Part shown: in pieces, positions 61,603 through 64,000 of the stretch
How the letters are laid out: every line of letters starts with the position of its first letter
Numbering within the stretch: the stretch's first letter is position 1
The notes under the pieces: generated by a model
The model's database searches: none
What the model was told of the DNA's origin: nothing
The model's input: the letters and a program-made list of their open reading frames with translations, nothing else
DNA from: Burkholderia sp. WP9
GTDB lineage: Bacteria; Pseudomonadota; Gammaproteobacteria; Burkholderiales; Burkholderiaceae
Length of the DNA: 64,000 bases
Direction of reading: 5' to 3'
Assembly: GCF_900104795.1 (NCBI RefSeq)
Contig: NZ_FNTG01000001.1
Coordinates: 4,030,001-4,094,000 of the forward strand
Position numbers and translations under genes: made by a program

Positions 61603-63198
61603 GTGAAAAGTTCTATACAACGGAACATCGGGCCGTTCGCGCTGATGCTGACCGGCTTGGGTTCGATCATCGGATCGGGCTGGCTGTTCGGCGCGTGGAA
61701 GGCTGCAAAAATTGCCGGGCCCGCAGCCATTTGTGCATGGGTGATCGGCGCGGTCGTGATTCTCGCGATCGCATTGACCTACGCTGAACTCGGCGCGATG
61801 TTCCCTGAATCCGGCGGCATGGTGCGTTATGCGCGCTATTCGCATGGCGCACTGGTCGGTTTCATCAGCGCATGGGCCAACTGGATCGCTATCGTTTCGG
61901 TTATTCCCATCGAAGCTGAAGCATCCATTCAATATATGAGTACGTGGCCCTATCCATGGGCGCATGCGCTATTCGTGGATGGGTCATTAACCACCAACGG
62001 GTTATTGCTGTCCGCGGCGCTCGTGATCATTTACTTCCTCCTGAATTACTGGGGCGTCAAACTGTTCGCGCGCGCCAATTCGGCCATCACGATCTTCAAG
62101 TTTCTGATTCCCGGCGCGACGATTCTCGGTCTGATGCTGACGGGCTTCCACAAGGAAAACTTCGGCGAAGTGAGCACCTTCGCGCCGTACGGCTGGTCGG
62201 CGGTGCTGACCGCCGTGGCGACGAGCGGCATCGTGTTCGCCTTCAACGGTTTCCAGAGCCCGATCAACCTTGCCGGTGAAGCGCGCAATCCCGCCAGGAG
62301 CGTGCCGTTCGCGGTGATCGGCTCGATCCTGCTCGCACTGGTGATCTATGTGCTGCTGCAGATCGCGTATATCGGCGCGGTGAACCCGAGCGACGTGGTG
62401 AAGGGCTGGAGTCACTTCAACTTCGCGTCGCCGTTCGCCGAGCTCGCGATCGCGCTGAATCTGAACTGGCTGGCAATCCTGCTCTACGTCGATGCATTCG
62501 TCAGCCCGAGCGGCACCGGCACGACCTACATGGCGACCACCAGCCGCATGATCTACGCCATGGAGCGCAACAACACGATGCCGAAGATGTTCGGCAACGT
62601 ACACCCGTTCTACGGCGTGCCGCGTCAGGCAATGTGGTTCAACCTGCTGGTGTCGTTCATTTTCCTGTTCTTCTTCCGCGGTTGGAGTTCGCTGGCGGCG
62701 GTGATTTCGGTCGCCACGGTGATCTCGTACCTGACCGGCCCGATCAGCCTGATGTCCCTGCGCCGCGCGGCGACCGACCTCGAGCGTCCTCTGCATATTC
62801 CGGGCATGAAGATCATTGCGCCGTTCGCGTTCGTCTGCGCGTCGCTGATCCTGTACTGGGCGAAGTGGCCGCTGACCGGCGAGATCATTTTGCTGATGGT
62901 CGTCGCTCTGCCGGTGTACTTTTACTTTCAGGCGAAGTCGGGCTTTGCCGGCTGGGGGCGTGATCTGAAGGCGGCATGGTGGCTAGTCGCCTATCTGCCG
63001 GTGATGGCGATTCTGTCGCTGATCGGCAGCAAGCAGTTCGGCGGTCATGACCTGATCCCTTACGGCTGGGACATGCTCGTAGTCATCGCGTTTTCGCTGG
63101 TGTTTTACTACTGGGGCGTGAATAGCGGCTATCGCTCGGAATATCTGGACGAGCGCGAGGAGCACGACGAAGTGCTCGAAGGCATGGGTGCGCACTGA
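61603..63198 (+). CDS. APC-family amino-acid permease
   Basis: A 531-residue permease of the amino acid-polyamine-organocation superfamily with 12 or more TM helices. The family start is GPFALMLTGLGSIIGSGWLF, the substrate-binding GSG region of helix 1. GTG 61603 is chosen because ACAGGAG lies 6-7 bases upstream and homologous sequence starts there. FAFNGFQSP, in helix 6, and the C-terminal helices are intact. Substrate unknown. Confidence 0.9.
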   Translation: MKSSIQRNIGPFALMLTGLGSIIGSGWLFGAWKAAKIAGPAAICAWVIGAVVILAIALTYAELGAMFPESGGMVRYARYSHGALVGFISAWANWIAIVSVIPIEAEASIQYMSTWPYPWAHALFVDGSLTTNGLLLSAALVIIYFLLNYWGVKLFARANSAITIFKFLIPGATILGLMLTGFHKENFGEVSTFAPYGWSAVLTAVATSGIVFAFNGFQSPINLAGEARNPARSVPFAVIGSILLALVIYVLLQIAYIGAVNPSDVVKGWSHFNFASPFAELAIALNLNWLAILLYVDAFVSPSGTGTTYMATTSRMIYAMERNNTMPKMFGNVHPFYGVPRQAMWFNLLVSFIFLFFFRGWSSLAAVISVATVISYLTGPISLMSLRRAATDLERPLHIPGMKIIAPFAFVCASLILYWAKWPLTGEIILLMVVALPVYFYFQAKSGFAGWGRDLKAAWWLVAYLPVMAILSLIGSKQFGGHDLIPYGWDMLVVIAFSLVFYYWGVNSGYRSEYLDEREEHDEVLEGMGAH

Positions 63199-63244
63199 GG
63201 TGCCGCTCTGAGTCTGCTCGCTGGATCGAAGTCGGATCCGCTGT

Positions 63245-63284
63245 AAAAAACCCCCGCCTCGAGCAATTCAGGCGGGGGTTTTTG
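63245..63284. terminator. Bidirectional terminator
   Basis: AAAAAACCCCCGCCT / AGGCGGGGGTTTTT stem with a 10-base loop, between the permease gene and the convergent dioxygenase-like gene. Confidence 0.92.
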
Positions 63285-63327
63285 TTTGCGGCGTTCAGGT
63301 CGTGCTTAACGCAAGGCGGCCAATGGA

Positions 63328-64000
63328 TCAGACGGTGCCGAACACGTAATTCGTCATGGCCAGCGAACGCTGATACGTTCCGAGCGACTGGATGGCCAGC
63401 GAATAATCGTCGTCCGCTGCGCCCAATGCGGCGAAGACCGGCAGCAGATGTTCGTCGGTCGGGTGCATCAGCACCGCATGCGGCGCCTGGCGGCGGTAGT
63501 CGAGCAGCGCGTCGATATCGTGCGCGGCGAGCTTTTCCTCGAACCAGCCGGTGAATTCGGCGACGCGCGGATCGGCGTCTTCGGGGCGCGCGGAGAAATC
63601 GGCGGCGCGCAGATTGTGCGTGATCTGGCCGGAGCCGATCACCATCACGCCGTCGTCTCTCAGCGAACGCAGCGCACGGCCGACGCGGAAGTGGTGCGCC
63701 GGGTCCATGTGCGGCTGGATCGACAATTGGGCGACGGGCACGTCGGCGTGCGGGAACATGAGCAGCATCGGCACCCATGCGCCGTGGTCGAGTCCGTGCG
63801 GCTGGGCGTCCGCGAGGATGCCGTTGTCGTTGAGCAGCACCGCGGCACGGCGCGTGACATCGGGCGCGCCCGGCGCCGGATACTGGATCTCGTACAACTG
63901 ACGCGGAAAGCCATAGAAATCGTGAATGGTTTCCGGCGCCGTCGACGTGCTCACCACTGGCTGCGCCGTGCCCCAATGGGCCGACAGCATCAGCACCGAT
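63328..64000 (-). CDS. Class III extradiol / DOPA 4,5-dioxygenase-like protein (partial)
   Basis: The C-terminal 220 or so residues of a LigB-type protein; the start lies beyond the window. Family blocks: LSAHWGT, GLDHGAWVPMLLMFP (metal-site His), IGSGQITHNLR and HPTDEHLLPVFAALGAA. Enzymes of this family open catechol rings with oxygen using one metal; in bacteria the YgiD-like members are called 4,5-DOPA dioxygenase. Substrate here unknown. Confidence 0.9.
   Translation of the reverse strand, partial: SVLMLSAHWGTAQPVVSTSTAPETIHDFYGFPRQLYEIQYPAPGAPDVTRRAAVLLNDNGILADAQPHGLDHGAWVPMLLMFPHADVPVAQLSIQPHMDPAHHFRVGRALRSLRDDGVMVIGSGQITHNLRAADFSARPEDADPRVAEFTGWFEEKLAAHDIDALLDYRRQAPHAVLMHPTDEHLLPVFAALGAADDDYSLAIQSLGTYQRSLAMTNYVFGTV

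Overview
The window reads as part of a chromosome of a Burkholderiaceae bacterium, most likely Paraburkholderia or Burkholderia. The gene order hisA-hisF-hisI-hisE / DUF4870 / HIT / tatABC / Deg-type protease / Nif3 / petABC / sspA-sspB, the high-GC codon use, the Burkholderia-type porin and the DOPA-dioxygenase-like gene all point there. This placement rests on recalled gene order and family resemblance, not on a search.

Layout. (1) 1-11,593 is core chromosome: the end of the histidine operon, the twin-arginine translocase, the cytochrome bc1 complex (its Rieske subunit is a Tat substrate) and the SspA/SspB stress pair, ending at tRNA-Thr(UGU). (2) About 11,594-48,896 is a mosaic genomic island inserted at the 3' end of that tRNA. 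The 3' end of the tRNA is repeated with one base missing at 48,881-48,896, and a P4-type tyrosine integrase sits directly behind the tRNA. (3) 48,897-64,000 is core chromosome again: methyltransferases, a flavoprotein, a TetR/MFS pair, a nitroreductase, an MHS-type transporter, a YegD-like Hsp70, a cold-shock protein, an amino-acid permease and the start of a DOPA-dioxygenase-like gene.

The island is a stack of modules. It starts with int / unknown / alpA / DUF3987 / Gp2-YfjJ-like replication protein, the same order as int-yfjH-alpA-yfjI-yfjJ of the E. coli CP4-57 element. Next come a MORN-type fragment, a tRNA 3'-end scar, an HNH endonuclease gene and a membrane diguanylate cyclase. An IS30-family element follows; its transposase is split by an 832-bp group II intron that has no reverse transcriptase gene and whose removal would restore the frame. 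Cargo follows: a porin and a lone pstS behind a Pho-box-like site. A NYN/OST-HTH gene has been broken by an IS21-family element (8-bp target duplication, 23-bp-period terminal arrays). After it lie a lipoprotein peptidase, a run of ICE/plasmid genes (DUF932, YqaJ nuclease, 'hydrolase or metal-binding' protein) without any conjugation genes, and a decayed second IS21 copy. Last is a compact operon: SNF2 ATPase, type III-like Mod methyltransferase, type III-like Res and a small 89-residue protein.

The strongest leads are the last operon (a type III-like restriction system with an added SNF2 motor and a small partner), the ORF-less intron inside the IS30 transposase, and the CP4-57-like front end. 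No CRISPR array, rRNA gene or conjugation apparatus was seen.
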